From Amycolatopsis circi (GTDB lineage: Bacteria > Actinomycetota > Actinomycetes > Mycobacteriales > Pseudonocardiaceae), in contig NZ_PQIA01000033.1 of NCBI RefSeq assembly GCF_003385235.1, forward strand, positions 1-64,000: a DNA stretch of 64,000 bases, given 5' to 3'. Both the position numbers and the translations under genes were made by a program. Below, in pieces: positions 33,777 through 44,742 of this stretch (positions are counted from its first letter, which is position 1; each line of letters begins with the position of its first letter). Below the pieces are notes generated by a model, which was not told the DNA's origin, searched no databases, and saw only the letters and a program-made list of their open reading frames with translations.

Positions 33777-34715
33777 GTGACGACGATGTCCCGTATCACC
33801 GCCGGAAACCTGTGCCTGGGTTCGGCGCCCGACTCCTGGGGGATCTGGTTCCCCGACGACGAGAACCAGGTGCCCTACCTCCGCTTCCTCGACGAGCTGG
33901 CCGCCGCCGGTTATCGCTGGTTCGAGCTGGGCCCGTACGGCTACCTACCCACCGATCCGCGACAGCTTGCCGAGGAGGCTGCCTCCCGGGGGCTGCAGGT
34001 TTCCGGCGGCACAACCTTCGGTGCGCTGCATCGGCCGGAGGCGTTCGAGGAGACGGTCGCGACCGCCCGCCGCGTCGCCGAGCTGACCGCCGCGGCGGGC
34101 GCGCACCACCTGGTGTTCATCCCGCCGATGTACCGCGACGAGAAGACCGGCGAGTACACCGAGGAGCCGCGGCTGAGCGCCGAGCAGTGGAACTCGCTCG
34201 GCGGCCGCGCGAACGAGCTGGGCCGGATCCTGCTGGAGGAGTACGACGTCCGGCTGGTGCTGCATCCGCACGCGGACAGCCACATCCAGACCCAGCCGGA
34301 GATCGAGCGGTTCCTGAACGAAACCGATTCCCGCTACGCCAACCTGTGCCTCGACACCGGTCACGTCGCCTACGGCGGCGGCGACAACCTCGACCTGATC
34401 CGCCGGTTCGGCGAGCGCGTCGGCTATGTGCACATCAAGCAGATGGATCCCGCCGTGCTCGCCCAGGTCGCTGAGGAGGGGCTGTCGTTCGGCGAAGCGG
34501 TCAAGCGCGGCGTCTGCGTCGAGCCCCCGGCGGGTGTGCCGGATCCCGCGTCGGTGGTCGAGGCACTGTCCACTCTGGACGCTGAGCTGTTCGTGATCGT
34601 GGAACAGGACCTTTACCCGTGCGCGGCCGAGGTCCCGCTGCCGATCGCGGTGCGCACGCGCGAATACCTCGCTGCCCACGGACTGGCAGGCAGCACCCGC
34701 CCGCGTCTGGGCTGA
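33777..34715 (+). CDS. iolE: IolE-like TIM-barrel dehydratase/isomerase
   Basis: This 312-residue AP-endonuclease-2/xylose-isomerase-like TIM barrel has GSAPDSWGIWFPDD at the start and the metal-site features LVLHPHADSHIQT, CLDTGHVAYGGGDNL, YVHIKQMDP and VIVEQDLYP. This set resembles 2-keto-myo-inositol dehydratase (IolE), which dehydrates inosose to trihydroxycyclohexanedione. GTG start behind GGGAGGA. It is the first gene of the plus cyclitol operon, directly controlled by the LacI-type operator. The exact substrate could be another inositol isomer. Confidence 0.7.
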   Translation: MTTMSRITAGNLCLGSAPDSWGIWFPDDENQVPYLRFLDELAAAGYRWFELGPYGYLPTDPRQLAEEAASRGLQVSGGTTFGALHRPEAFEETVATARRVAELTAAAGAHHLVFIPPMYRDEKTGEYTEEPRLSAEQWNSLGGRANELGRILLEEYDVRLVLHPHADSHIQTQPEIERFLNETDSRYANLCLDTGHVAYGGGDNLDLIRRFGERVGYVHIKQMDPAVLAQVAEEGLSFGEAVKRGVCVEPPAGVPDPASVVEALSTLDAELFVIVEQDLYPCAAEVPLPIAVRTREYLAAHGLAGSTRPRLG

Positions 34716-34751
34716 GCGTTTTTCGGGGAACCGCAGGGAACTTACTGATCC

Positions 34752-34771
34752 GCGCCAGCGGGGTCTGGCGC
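34752..34771 (+). other. Small intercistronic hairpin
   Basis: A 7-bp perfect inverted repeat, GCGCCAG (34752-34758) and CTGGCGC (34765-34771), lies between the iolE-like gene and the transporter gene. It has no U-tract; it may modulate relative expression or mRNA stability. Confidence 0.3.
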
Positions 34772-34792
34772 ACGGGGCAACGGAGCACCCAC

Positions 34793-36241
34793 ATGAACCA
34801 GGTCCGGGCAACGACGCCGTCGGCCGTTCCGCTCGACGAAAAGGGACCGCATACCCGCAGGCTGCGGCTGGTCACCGTGATGGCGACCTTCGGCGGTCTG
34901 CTGTTCGGCTACGACACCGGCGTGATCAACGGCGCGCTGCCGTACATGAAGGACGACCTCGGGCTGTCGCCGTTCACCGAGGGGCTCGTGACGAGTTCGC
35001 TGCTGCTGGGCGCGGCGCTCGGCGCGATCGTGGGCGGGCGGCTGTCGGACCGGCGGGGCCGCCGCCGGATGATCCTGCTGCTGGCGGTGATCTTCCTGGT
35101 CGGCACGATCGGCTGCACGACCGCGCCGGTCACCGCGGTGATGGTGGTCAGCCGGTTCGTGCTCGGTCTCGCGGTCGGCGGCGCGTCGGTGACGGTGCCG
35201 ACCTACCTGGCCGAGGTGTCGCCCGCCGAGCGGCGCGGCAGGCTGGTCACGCAGAACGAGCTGATGGTCGTGACCGGCCAGCTGCTCGCGTTCACTTTCA
35301 ACGCGATCATCGGCAACGCGTTCGGGGAGAGCCACGGGGTGTGGCGCTGGATGCTCGTGATCGCGACCCTGCCCGCGGTCGTGCTGTGGGCAGGGATGCT
35401 GGTGATGCCGGAAAGCCCGCGCTGGCTCGTGTCCAAAGGCCGGTTCGCCGACGCGCTGGCCGTGCTGGAGCAGGTCCGCTCCCGGCAGCGGGCGGCGGCC
35501 GAACTGGGCGAGGTACGGCAGCTGGCACTGGAGGACGAGAAGTCCCAGACCGGCGGTCTGCGCGACCTGGCGACCCCGTGGATCCGGCGGCTGGTGTTCG
35601 TCGGGATCGGCATCGGGATCGTCCAGCAGATCACCGGGGTCAACTCGATCATGTACTACGGCACGCAGATCCTCACCGACGCCGGGTTCTCCGCGAACGG
35701 GGCGCTGACGGCGAACATCGCCAACGGCGTGATCTCGGTGCTGGCGACGTTCGTCGGGATCTATTTGCTGGGCAAGGTGAACCGGCGGCCGATGCTGCTG
35801 ATCGGGCAGATCGGGACGACGTCGGCGCTGCTGCTGATCGGGTTGTTCTCGCTCGTCCTGCCCGCCGGGGAGGGCCGCGCGTTCGTGGTGCTGGCGCTGA
35901 CGGTCACGTTCCTGGCCTTCCAGCAGGGCGCGATCTCGCCGGTGACGTGGCTGATGCTGGCGGAGATCTTCCCGCTGAAGCTGCGCGGGCTCGGCATGGG
36001 CATCGCGAGCCTGGTGCTGTGGCTGACCAACTTCGCGATCGGGCTGACGTTCCCGATCCTGGTCGCCGCGCTGCACATCTCCACGACGTTCTTCCTGTTC
36101 GTGATCCTCGGGCTGGGCGCGATCGTCTTCGTCGCGAAGGCGGTGCCGGAGACTCGCGGCCGTTCGCTGGAAGTCCTGGAAACCGAATTGCACCAGCGCT
36201 TCGCCGGGCCGGTGCCCGTCGCGGCCGGAAAGAAGGGCTGA
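34793..36241 (+). CDS. Sugar/inositol MFS transporter (IolT-like)
   Basis: This 482-residue major facilitator has 12 hydrophobic segments and sugar-porter signatures: GGLLFGYDTGVINGAL, GRLSDRRGRRRM, PTYLAEVSPAERRGRLV, VMPESPRWLVSKG, ITGVNSIMYYGTQIL, and PETRGRSLE at the end. It most likely imports inositol or a related polyol with protons. The ATG at 34793 starts a normal N-terminus; frames upstream are GC-driven. It lies in the LacI-controlled operon, and UspA follows after 3 nt. Confidence 0.88.
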   Translation: MNQVRATTPSAVPLDEKGPHTRRLRLVTVMATFGGLLFGYDTGVINGALPYMKDDLGLSPFTEGLVTSSLLLGAALGAIVGGRLSDRRGRRRMILLLAVIFLVGTIGCTTAPVTAVMVVSRFVLGLAVGGASVTVPTYLAEVSPAERRGRLVTQNELMVVTGQLLAFTFNAIIGNAFGESHGVWRWMLVIATLPAVVLWAGMLVMPESPRWLVSKGRFADALAVLEQVRSRQRAAAELGEVRQLALEDEKSQTGGLRDLATPWIRRLVFVGIGIGIVQQITGVNSIMYYGTQILTDAGFSANGALTANIANGVISVLATFVGIYLLGKVNRRPMLLIGQIGTTSALLLIGLFSLVLPAGEGRAFVVLALTVTFLAFQQGAISPVTWLMLAEIFPLKLRGLGMGIASLVLWLTNFAIGLTFPILVAALHISTTFFLFVILGLGAIVFVAKAVPETRGRSLEVLETELHQRFAGPVPVAAGKKG

Positions 36242-36244
36242 GCC

Positions 36245-36589
36245 ATGGCAGTGCTCGCCGCAGTGACCGATTCGGCCGAAGGCGACCTCGCGCTCGCGCG
36301 CGGCCTCGCCGAAGCGCAGTTGCGCGGGACCAAGCTGCTGGTGGCGAACCTGCGGCTGAGCCCGCTCGCCGTGCCGGAAGCGGCGGAGGTCCTCGAACGC
36401 CGCGCGGGCGTCGACGTCGCCGAGTACGTCCTCGACCTGATCGACGAACGGGCCGGGGAGATCGATCTGCTGGTGATCGGCATGAAACGCCGGTCGCCGG
36501 TGGGAAAGCTGGTGCTGGGCAGCGTCGCGCAGCAGCTGCTGCTGGGCGCCGACGTCCCGGTGCTGGCCGTCAAAACAGCGGGAAGCTGA
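36245..36589 (+). CDS. Universal stress protein (UspA) domain protein
   Basis: This 114-residue single Usp domain has the ATP-binding-type pattern [20 protein letters not shown] plus VPVLAVK at the end (G-2x-G-9x-G-S). It is shorter than typical ~145-residue UspA proteins, mainly at the first loop. Small Usp proteins are often encoded next to transporters, where they may regulate uptake; this one is 3 nt after the MFS gene. Confidence 0.85.
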   Translation: MAVLAAVTDSAEGDLALARGLAEAQLRGTKLLVANLRLSPLAVPEAAEVLERRAGVDVAEYVLDLIDERAGEIDLLVIGMKRRSPVGKLVLGSVAQQLLLGADVPVLAVKTAGS

Positions 36590-36611
36590 GCGAAGGAAGG
36601 GAGAACCCGCC

Positions 36612-37631
36612 GTGACCGTACGGGTGGGAGTGATCGGAGCCGGGATGATCGGGCAGGACCACATCCGCCGGCTGACCGAAGTGGTCCACGGCGCCGAGGT
36701 CGTCGCGGTGACCGACCTGGACGCCGACCGGGCAGCGCGGGTCGCGGCCTCGGCGGGCGCCCGGGTCGCCGCCGACGGGGCCGAGCTGATCGGAGCGTCC
36801 GAGGTGGACGCGGTGCTGGTCACGTCGTGGGGGCCGACGCACGCGGAGCACGTGCTGGCCGCGATCGCGGCGGGCAAGCCGGTGTTCTGCGAGAAACCGC
36901 TGGCCACTACGGCGGAGGACTGCCTGCGCATCGTGGAGGCGGAGGTCGCGGCCGGGCGGCGGCTGGTGCAGGTGGGCTTCATGCGCCGCTACGACGCCGG
37001 CTACCGCGAACTGAAGCGGGCACTCGACGCCGGGGAAATCGGCACGCCGCTGATGGTGCACTGCGCGCACCGGAACCCGACCGTCCCGGAGAGCTACCAC
37101 TCCGAGATGGCCGCGCAGGACACCGCGGTGCACGAGATCGACGTGCTGCGCTGGCTGCTGTCCGACGAGATCGTGTCGGCGCAGGTGCTCACGCCGCGGC
37201 CGACGGCGAAGCGGTTCGAGCATCTGCGGGACCCGCAGATCATGCTGTTCGAAACCGCCGCGGGGGTGCGGATCGATCTCGAAGTGTTCGTCAACTGCCA
37301 GTACGGCTACGACATCCAGTGCGAGACGGTCGGCGAACTCGGTCTCGCCCGGCTGCCTGAGCCGTCCCGGCTCGCGGTGCGCACCGGCGACGCGACGCGG
37401 GTGTCCGTGCCCCAGGACTGGAAAGAACGCTTCGGCGCCGCGTTCGACGTCGAGTTCCAGGAGTGGATCGACACCCTGGCCGCCGGGCGCGAGCCGGCCG
37501 GACCGTCCTCTTGGGACGGTTACGCGGCGACGGTGATCACCGACGCGACGGTGGAGGCGTTGCACAGCGGCCGGGTCGTCGGCGTCGCGATGAAGGACCG
37601 GCCCGCGTTCTACCCGAGGGACGCGCGGTGA
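36612..37631 (+). CDS. iolG: Gfo/Idh/MocA oxidoreductase, inositol 2-dehydrogenase-like
   Basis: This 339-residue NAD-dependent dehydrogenase has an N-terminal Rossmann motif GAGMIG, the conserved EKPLA loop (catalytic Lys in EKP), [12 protein letters not shown] and [12 protein letters not shown] (catalytic Asp/His region). These are the family signature. Among relatives, IolG converts myo-inositol to scyllo-inosose; context with iolE and iolBCDA supports that. GTG start; the stop overlaps the next GTG (GTGA). Confidence 0.8.
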   Translation: MTVRVGVIGAGMIGQDHIRRLTEVVHGAEVVAVTDLDADRAARVAASAGARVAADGAELIGASEVDAVLVTSWGPTHAEHVLAAIAAGKPVFCEKPLATTAEDCLRIVEAEVAAGRRLVQVGFMRRYDAGYRELKRALDAGEIGTPLMVHCAHRNPTVPESYHSEMAAQDTAVHEIDVLRWLLSDEIVSAQVLTPRPTAKRFEHLRDPQIMLFETAAGVRIDLEVFVNCQYGYDIQCETVGELGLARLPEPSRLAVRTGDATRVSVPQDWKERFGAAFDVEFQEWIDTLAAGREPAGPSSWDGYAATVITDATVEALHSGRVVGVAMKDRPAFYPRDAR

Positions 37632-38620
37632 AGCTGGGCGCCTACACCGCCTGCCTGCACGACCGCACCCTGGCCGAGGCACTCGATGTGCTGCGGGACA
37701 ACGGATTGACTTCGGCGGAGGTGAACAGCGGCGGATTCCTGCCTGCCCCGCACTGCCCGGTCGACCTGCTGCTGTCCTCGGCCACCGCGCGTCGCGAGTA
37801 CCTCGCGGAGTTCGCGGAGCGGGGCATCGAGCTGACCGCGTTGAACTGCAACGGGAATCCGCTCAACCCGCTGCCCGGCATCGGGCCGAAGCACGCCGAG
37901 GACCTGCGCCGCAGCATCCGGCTGGCCGGGCTGCTCGGGGTCCGGCACGTCGTGACGATGTCCGGCACCCCCGGGTCCGACCCGGACGCGAAGTACCCGT
38001 CGTGGGTGGTGAATCCGTGGGACGACGTGTACCTGGACGTGCTGGACTACCAGTGGGACGTCGCGGCCGAGTTCTGGAACGAGATCGACGCACTGGCGCT
38101 GGAGCACGAGGTCCGGGTCGCGATCGAAATGCACCCGCACAACCTCGCCTTCTCGCCGGTGACGCTCAAGCGGCTGATCGACGAGACCGGCGCGGCGAAT
38201 CTCGGCGCGGAACTGGACCCGTCGCATCTGATGTGGCAGGGCATGGACGTCGTCGCGTGCGTTCGGTGGCTCGGTCCGCTGGTCTTCCACGCCGCGGCCA
38301 AGGACGTGACGCTGTGCCCGGGGAAGGACGTCCGCGGCGTGCTCGACACGTCGTTCGCCCGGGTGCCGGCCGACGTGCCCGGACGGGTGCCGACCGGCAT
38401 CGGCCACTGGTGTTCGGCGTGGCCGGCGGATCCGGCGTGGAAGTTCGTCGCCGTCGGTCTCGGGCACGACGTGGACTACTGGACCGGGTTCCTGCGGGCG
38501 CTCGCCGACGTCGACCCGGAGATCGCGGTGAACATCGAGCACGAGGACGCCGCGTACACCCGGACCGACGGGCTCGCGCTCGCCGCGAAGAACCTCCACG
38601 CCGCCGCGCGCGGCCGCTGA
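37628..38620 (+). CDS. Xylose-isomerase-like TIM-barrel sugar isomerase/epimerase
   Basis: This 330-residue metal-dependent TIM barrel has [72 protein letters not shown] and NIEHEDAAY, giving the usual Glu/Asp/His metal ligands. Similar proteins accompany Gfo/Idh enzymes in cyclitol and sugar-acid operons (IolH/IolI group). GTG start overlaps the dehydrogenase stop. It probably epimerises or isomerises an inosose. Confidence 0.82.
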   Translation: MKLGAYTACLHDRTLAEALDVLRDNGLTSAEVNSGGFLPAPHCPVDLLLSSATARREYLAEFAERGIELTALNCNGNPLNPLPGIGPKHAEDLRRSIRLAGLLGVRHVVTMSGTPGSDPDAKYPSWVVNPWDDVYLDVLDYQWDVAAEFWNEIDALALEHEVRVAIEMHPHNLAFSPVTLKRLIDETGAANLGAELDPSHLMWQGMDVVACVRWLGPLVFHAAAKDVTLCPGKDVRGVLDTSFARVPADVPGRVPTGIGHWCSAWPADPAWKFVAVGLGHDVDYWTGFLRALADVDPEIAVNIEHEDAAYTRTDGLALAAKNLHAAARGR

Positions 38621-38635
38621 AATCCGCCCGAACCC

Positions 38636-38665
38636 AGGGCGGCCGGGCGCACGTCCGGCCGCCCT
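38636..38665 (+). terminator. Intercistronic hairpin (partial terminator)
   Basis: A perfect 11-bp inverted repeat (38636-38646 and 38655-38665), arm agggcggccgg, with an 8-nt loop, lies between two isomerase genes of the same strand. It could lower transcription of the last gene or stabilise the upstream mRNA. Confidence 0.5.
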
Positions 38666-38686
38666 GTCCCATTTCCGGAGGAAACC

Positions 38687-39553
38687 GTGAAACTCGCTCT
38701 CGATCCGCAGATGTTCTACGCGACCCATTCCGTGCTGGAGCTGCCCGACGTGGTGGCGCGCATGGGCTACGACTGGATGGAGCTGTCGCCCAAGGCCGAT
38801 TTCATCCCGTTTTTCGGGCATCCGCGCGCCGACGACGCGACCGTGGTGAAGCTGCGCAAGCGGGCCGCGGACGCCGGTGTGGGCATCGCGTCGGTGCTCC
38901 CGGTGCTGCGCTGGTCCGGGCCGGGGGAGGAGGAACGGCAAGCGGCGGTCCGGGCGTGGAAGCGGGCCGTCCAGATCGCTGTCGATCTCGGCGTGGACAC
39001 GATGAACTCCGAGTTCAACGGCCGTCCCGAAGCCGCCGAGTTCGCCGAGAGCCAGTTCCTGCGCTCGATGGACGAGCTGATCCCGGTGTTCGAACGCGAG
39101 GGCGTGAAGCTGGTGCTGGAACCGCATCCGGACGACTTCATCGAAGACGGCCACGCCGCGGTGCAGTTCGTCCGGGGCCTCAACCGCGACTGGATCTCGT
39201 TCCTCTACTGCACACCGCACACCTTCCATCAGGGCAACGACGCGTCCGGCATCATCGCCGAGGCAGCGGAGAAGGTCGCGTACGTGCATCTCGCGGACAC
39301 TTTGGACCACACGGCCTCGAACGGGCTGCGCTACATCGTGAACCCGCCCGGCTCGACCGTGCGCGTGCACCAGCACGCGGAAATCGGCCGCGGCGAGGTC
39401 GACTTCGACGAGGTCTTCGCCGCGCTCGCGTCGGTCGGATTCGACGGCGTCGTCTCTTCCTGCGTGTTCGGCTGGGAGGAGCAGGCGGAGGAGATCTCCG
39501 TGCGGCAGCGGGAAAAAGCGACCGCGCTGATCGAGAAGCACTTCGGCGGGTGA
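38687..39553 (+). CDS. TIM-barrel sugar phosphate isomerase/epimerase (IolI-like)
   Basis: This 288-residue AP-endonuclease-2-like barrel contains LALDPQMFYAT, YDWMELSPKADF, TMNSEFNGRPE, LVLEPHPDDF, YCTPHTFHQGND, YVHLADTLDH and HAEIGRGEVDFD. These are metal-binding strands common to IolI/IolH-type epimerases. GTG start behind CCGGAGGAAA. It is the last gene of the plus cyclitol operon, ending before a strong bidirectional hairpin. Confidence 0.82.
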   Translation: MKLALDPQMFYATHSVLELPDVVARMGYDWMELSPKADFIPFFGHPRADDATVVKLRKRAADAGVGIASVLPVLRWSGPGEEERQAAVRAWKRAVQIAVDLGVDTMNSEFNGRPEAAEFAESQFLRSMDELIPVFEREGVKLVLEPHPDDFIEDGHAAVQFVRGLNRDWISFLYCTPHTFHQGNDASGIIAEAAEKVAYVHLADTLDHTASNGLRYIVNPPGSTVRVHQHAEIGRGEVDFDEVFAALASVGFDGVVSSCVFGWEEQAEEISVRQREKATALIEKHFGG

Positions 39554-39558
39554 CCGCG

Positions 39559-39592
39559 AGGCCGGGCCGGGTTTCCCGCTCCGGCCCGGCCT
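39559..39592. terminator. Bidirectional hairpin terminator
   Basis: A perfect 12-bp inverted repeat, aggccgggccgg (39559-39570) and its complement (39581-39592), with a 10-nt loop, lies between the convergent isomerase and HxlR genes. Confidence 0.8.
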
Positions 39593-39613
39593 TGTCGCCC
39601 CGAAACGGTGTCG

Positions 39614-40015
39614 TCAGGGGCGGCTTGGCGCGTCCGCCGTGCCGGAGCGATGCCGGGACCGGTGGGCGTTGATCTGTTCGTGGTGCGCCATTGCCCATTC
39701 GGCCAGGGCCATGACCAGCGGAACCAGTGTCCGGCCGAGGTCGGTGAGTCCGTACTCCACGCGCGGCGGCACCTCCGCGAAGGCGGTGCGCGTGACCAGC
39801 CCGTCCTCGATCAGCCGCCGCAGCGTCAGCGTGAGCATGCGCTGCGAAACACCGGCGGTCGCCTGCTCCAGCTCGCCGAACCGCAGCGGATCGGCACGCA
39901 GGGTGCCGATCACGAGCATGCTCCACTTGTCGCCGACCCGGTCCAGCACTTCCCGAACCGCACCGCGCTCGCGGATCCTCGGCGGAACGCCCGCCCCGGG
40001 TGTGACCTCCGCCAT
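39614..40015 (-). CDS. HxlR family transcriptional regulator
   Basis: This 133-residue winged-helix regulator has DRVGDKWSMLVIGTLRADPL, then RFGELEQATAGVSQRMLTLT and RRLIEDGLVTRTAFAEVPPR, the HxlR signature. The ATG at 40015 has GGAG 8 nt upstream; the in-frame ATG at 40045 has none. It is divergent from a DoxX-like gene (101-nt gap), a common HxlR/DoxX pairing, and likely represses it. No cysteine redox switch is visible. Confidence 0.88.
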   Translation of the reverse strand: MAEVTPGAGVPPRIRERGAVREVLDRVGDKWSMLVIGTLRADPLRFGELEQATAGVSQRMLTLTLRRLIEDGLVTRTAFAEVPPRVEYGLTDLGRTLVPLVMALAEWAMAHHEQINAHRSRHRSGTADAPSRP

Positions 40016-40116
40016 ACGCAGGGCTCCGTTCCTGGACACATACACGGGTGTGCCTTTTGCCGCCGTCCCCGGGCGCGCAGATCATCAGGCTACGCACTGA
40101 CGGACGGAGGCACGCG

Positions 40117-40485
40117 GTGGACCTCGCACTGTGGATCGGCCAGGGACTGCTTGCCGCGGTCTATCTCGCCGCGGGCGGGCTCAAGCTCGTGCGGTCGCGC
40201 GAGCGGCTGATCGCGACGGGCGGCCTGGAATGGATGAGGGATTCGCCGGACGCGGGCGTGAAGGCGGTCGGACTGGTCGAGGTCCTCGGGGCGCTCGGCG
40301 TGGTCCTGCCGTGGCTGACCGGGATTTCGCCGGTCCTCACCCCGGTCGCCGCGGCCGGACTGGCCGTGGTCCAGGTGTTCGCGTTCCGGGTGCATCTGGT
40401 GCGGGCCGAACGCGGTCCGTTGCCGGTCAACGCTTTCCTGCTGGTGCTGGCCGTCGTCGTCGCGATCGGCAGGTTCGCCGGCTGA
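40117..40485 (+). CDS. DoxX-like small membrane protein
   Basis: This 122-residue protein has four hydrophobic segments (LWIGQGLLAAVYLAAGGLKL, VKAVGLVEVLGALGVVLPW, LTPVAAAGLAVVQVFAF and NAFLLVLAVVVAIG) with the GGLKL/K motif typical of DoxX family proteins. The GTG start follows GGACGGAGG. It is controlled presumably by the divergent HxlR regulator. The role is unknown, often redox or stress related. Confidence 0.82.
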   Translation: MDLALWIGQGLLAAVYLAAGGLKLVRSRERLIATGGLEWMRDSPDAGVKAVGLVEVLGALGVVLPWLTGISPVLTPVAAAGLAVVQVFAFRVHLVRAERGPLPVNAFLLVLAVVVAIGRFAG

Positions 40486-40488
40486 ACG

Positions 40489-40525
40489 GCCGCGGCACGC
40501 CCGGGAGCACCGGGCGTGCCGCGGC
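40489..40525. terminator. Bidirectional hairpin terminator
   Basis: A perfect 16-bp inverted repeat (40489-40504 and 40510-40525), arm gccgcggcacgcccgg, with a 5-nt loop, begins 4 nt after the DoxX stop and lies 8 nt from the end of the convergent iolA. Confidence 0.85.
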
Positions 40526-40532
40526 ACTGGAG

Positions 40533-42026
<1,494 letters not shown>

Positions 42027-42037
42027 GCTGCTCCTCG

Positions 42038-43906
42038 TCACAGGTAGTGCCGCTGTCGCCGCTTGGCCGCGGTGTAGGTTTCGCGCGCTTCGCGCGTGGA
42101 GTCCAGGTCGGACACTTCGCTGACCGGCACGTCCCACCACCCGGATCCGGGCGGGTTGGGACCGTACAGGTCGGTTTCGACGTGCACGACGGTGGTCGTG
42201 GTGTTCGCCTTGGCTTGCTTGAGCGCGGTCCGGAATTCGTCCACAGTGGACGCCTTGAGGACAGTCGCGCCGAGGCTGGCGGCGTTCGCGGCGAGGTCGA
42301 CCGGCAGCACGCCGCCGTCGAGCAGGCCGGACTCCTCGGCGCGATAACGGTAGGACGTGCCGAATCGTTGCGAGCCCAGTGCTTCCGACAGCGAGCCGAT
42401 GGAGGCGAATCCGTGGTTCTGCACCAGCACGATGATCACCTTGAGCCGCTCGGCGATCATGGTGACGATCTCCTGCGCCATCATGAGATACGAACCGTCG
42501 CCGACCAGCACGACCACCTCGCGGTCCGGTGCGGCCATCTTGGTGCCGACGCCCGCGGCGACCTCGTATCCCATGCAGGAGTAGGCGTATTCGACGTGGT
42601 AAGCCTTGGGATCCCTGGCACGCCACAACATCTGCAAGTCGCCGGGCATCGAACCGGCCGCGTTGATCACCACGTCGCGGTCGTCGAGTTCGCTGTTGAG
42701 CGCGCCGAGGATCTCGGTCTGCGCGGGCAGCGGGCCGTGCCCGAGACGGAAGCATTCCTCGGCGGTGCGGTTCCACTCGTCGGCGAGCAGTCGCGTGCGA
42801 GTCCGGTACGCGTCGTCCACGTGCCAGCCGACGAGCGCTTCGTGCAGTGCGGTGATCCCGCGTTTCGCGTCCGCCAGCACCATTTCGGCGGAATGCTTAG
42901 CGGCGTCGAGGCGGGCGACGTTGAGATTGACGAACTTCACCGCCGGGTTGCCGAACACGGTGTGCGAGGCAGTGGTGAAGTCGCTGTAGCGGGTGCCGAT
43001 GCCCAGCACGACGTCGGCGTCCGCGGCCAGTGCGTTGGCCGCGGAGGTGCCGGTGGAGCCGAGGCCGCCGACCGCGCAGGAGTGGTCCCACTGGACGGTG
43101 CCCTTGCCCGCGTGCGTGTCCGCGACGGGGATGCCGGTCGCCTCGGCGAAAGCGCGCAGTTCCTGTTCGGCCTCGGAGTAGACGACGCCGCCCCCGGCGA
43201 CGATCAACGGTGCCTTGGCGTAGCGCAGCAGTTCGACGGCACGGGCGAGCGCTTCCGGTTCAGGGACCGGGCGGTCGAGGTGCCAGACGCGGCGGCGGAA
43301 GAACTCCTCCGGCCAGTCGTACGCTTCGGCCTGCACGTCCTGCGGAAGCGCGAGAGTGACCGCGCCGGTTTCGACGGGGTCGGTCAGGACGCGCATCGCG
43401 GCCAGCGCGGCGGGGATCAGCTGTTCGGGCCTGCTGATCCGGTCGAAGTACTTCGACACTGGACGGAAGGCGTCGTTGACCGTCACGTCGCCGCCGCGGG
43501 TGTCTTCCAGTTGCTGCAGCACCGGGTCGGGGCCGCGGGTGGCGAACATGTCGCTGGGCAGCAGCAGGACCGGGATCCGGTTGGTGGTGGCCAGCGCGGC
43601 GCCGGTGATCATGTTGGTGGACCCGGGACCGGTCGACGCGGTGCAGGCGAAGGTCTGCAGCCGGTTGCGCATCTTCGCGAACGCCGTCGCGGCGTGCACC
43701 TGGCCCTGCTCGTTGCGGGCGAGGTAGTAGGGGAGGTCGGCTTCGCCGGTGCGGGCAGCTTGCAGCAGTGCCTGGCCGATGCCCGCGACGTTGCCGTGCC
43801 CGAAAATCCCGAAGCAGCCCGGGATCAGCCGCTGCTCGATGCCGTCGCGTTCGGAGTACTGGTTGGCGAGAAAACGCACCAGGGCTTGCGCGGTGGTCAG
43901 CCTCAT
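42038..43906 (-). CDS. iolD: Trihydroxycyclohexane-1,2-dione acylhydrolase, ThDP-dependent
   Basis: This 622-residue thiamine-diphosphate enzyme opens the cyclohexanedione ring to 5-deoxy-glucuronate. The N-terminal domain has the cofactor-activating glutamate in LARNEQGQVHAATAFA, and the C-terminal domain has the ThDP/Mg motif VLVGDGSYLMMAQEI ending in QNHG. Length is normal for IolD. The ATG overlaps the iolB stop (ATGA). Confidence 0.93.
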   Translation of the reverse strand: MRLTTAQALVRFLANQYSERDGIEQRLIPGCFGIFGHGNVAGIGQALLQAARTGEADLPYYLARNEQGQVHAATAFAKMRNRLQTFACTASTGPGSTNMITGAALATTNRIPVLLLPSDMFATRGPDPVLQQLEDTRGGDVTVNDAFRPVSKYFDRISRPEQLIPAALAAMRVLTDPVETGAVTLALPQDVQAEAYDWPEEFFRRRVWHLDRPVPEPEALARAVELLRYAKAPLIVAGGGVVYSEAEQELRAFAEATGIPVADTHAGKGTVQWDHSCAVGGLGSTGTSAANALAADADVVLGIGTRYSDFTTASHTVFGNPAVKFVNLNVARLDAAKHSAEMVLADAKRGITALHEALVGWHVDDAYRTRTRLLADEWNRTAEECFRLGHGPLPAQTEILGALNSELDDRDVVINAAGSMPGDLQMLWRARDPKAYHVEYAYSCMGYEVAAGVGTKMAAPDREVVVLVGDGSYLMMAQEIVTMIAERLKVIIVLVQNHGFASIGSLSEALGSQRFGTSYRYRAEESGLLDGGVLPVDLAANAASLGATVLKASTVDEFRTALKQAKANTTTTVVHVETDLYGPNPPGSGWWDVPVSEVSDLDSTREARETYTAAKRRQRHYL

Positions 43907-44742
43907 CGTGCGCCTCCGAACGGCAGCCGCGGGTCGACGTCTTGGGATTCCCAGGTCTGGCGGACCCAGCCGTGTGCGGGGTCGTCGCAGATCAGCCAGG
44001 CCCGCTCTTGCCCGGGCCCGGCCATCACGTTGAGGTAGTACAGGTCGTAGCCGGGCACGGCCATCGACGGACCGTGCCAGCCGTGCGGGATCAGCACCAC
44101 GTCGCCGCTGCGGACCTCTTCGAGAAGGTCGATCGGGCGCTCGTCAGTGCCGTAGACGCGCTGGTAGCCCATGCCGCCGTCGGCGACCTCGAAGTAGTAG
44201 ATCTCCTCGAGTTCGCTTTCGCCCTCGCGCGCCTCGTCGTGCTTGTGCGGCGGGTAGGACGACCAGTTCCCGCCGGGGGTGAGGACTTCGCAGACGAGCA
44301 GCTGGTCGGCGTCGAAGGTGTGCGGCAGGCAGTAGTTGTTGACCTGGCGGCTGCAGTTTCCCGCGCCGCGCAGCTCGGTCGGCACGTCTTCGGCGGGGCC
44401 GTATCGGGCGGGCAGCCGCTTCGACGTTTTCGCCGAGGGCAGCGCGAACCGGCCTCGACCGGTGACGGTCGCCTCGGATTCCCTTGGCAGGTAAGCGAAA
44501 TCAGTAACGGCGTCGAATACGCCAGCGCGACCGGCCAGGTCGAACTTCTCGCCGTCGACTTCTACCGTGCAACTGCCGGACAGCGGGAGCACCAGGGCTT
44601 CGGCGTCGCCGGTGGAGAAAGTCTCGGTGCCGTCCAGTTCGAGCACCCGCAGGCCGGAGAAGCCCCAGCCCGCCGATTCGGGCGTCACGGCGAGGCTGAA
44701 CGGGCCGTCCGCGGTGCTTCCGGCTTTCCGATAGAGGTTCAC
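43903..44742 (-). CDS. iolB: 5-deoxy-glucuronate isomerase
   Basis: This 279-residue cupin-type isomerase has the IolB pattern: GWGFSGLRVLELDGTETFST, PLSGSCTVEVDGEKFDL, SSYPPHKHDEAREGESELEE with the metal-binding His/Glu cluster, and IPHGWHGPSMAVPGYDLYYL. It converts 5-deoxy-glucuronate to 2-deoxy-5-keto-gluconate. The GTG start overlaps the aldolase stop (GTGA). Confidence 0.92.
   Translation of the reverse strand: MNLYRKAGSTADGPFSLAVTPESAGWGFSGLRVLELDGTETFSTGDAEALVLPLSGSCTVEVDGEKFDLAGRAGVFDAVTDFAYLPRESEATVTGRGRFALPSAKTSKRLPARYGPAEDVPTELRGAGNCSRQVNNYCLPHTFDADQLLVCEVLTPGGNWSSYPPHKHDEAREGESELEEIYYFEVADGGMGYQRVYGTDERPIDLLEEVRSGDVVLIPHGWHGPSMAVPGYDLYYLNVMAGPGQERAWLICDDPAHGWVRQTWESQDVDPRLPFGGAR

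Noticed and set aside
34742..36982. 746-codon minus-strand open frame
   Set aside because: It is antisense to the MFS transporter, with His/Gln/Asp/Arg-rich low-information sequence.
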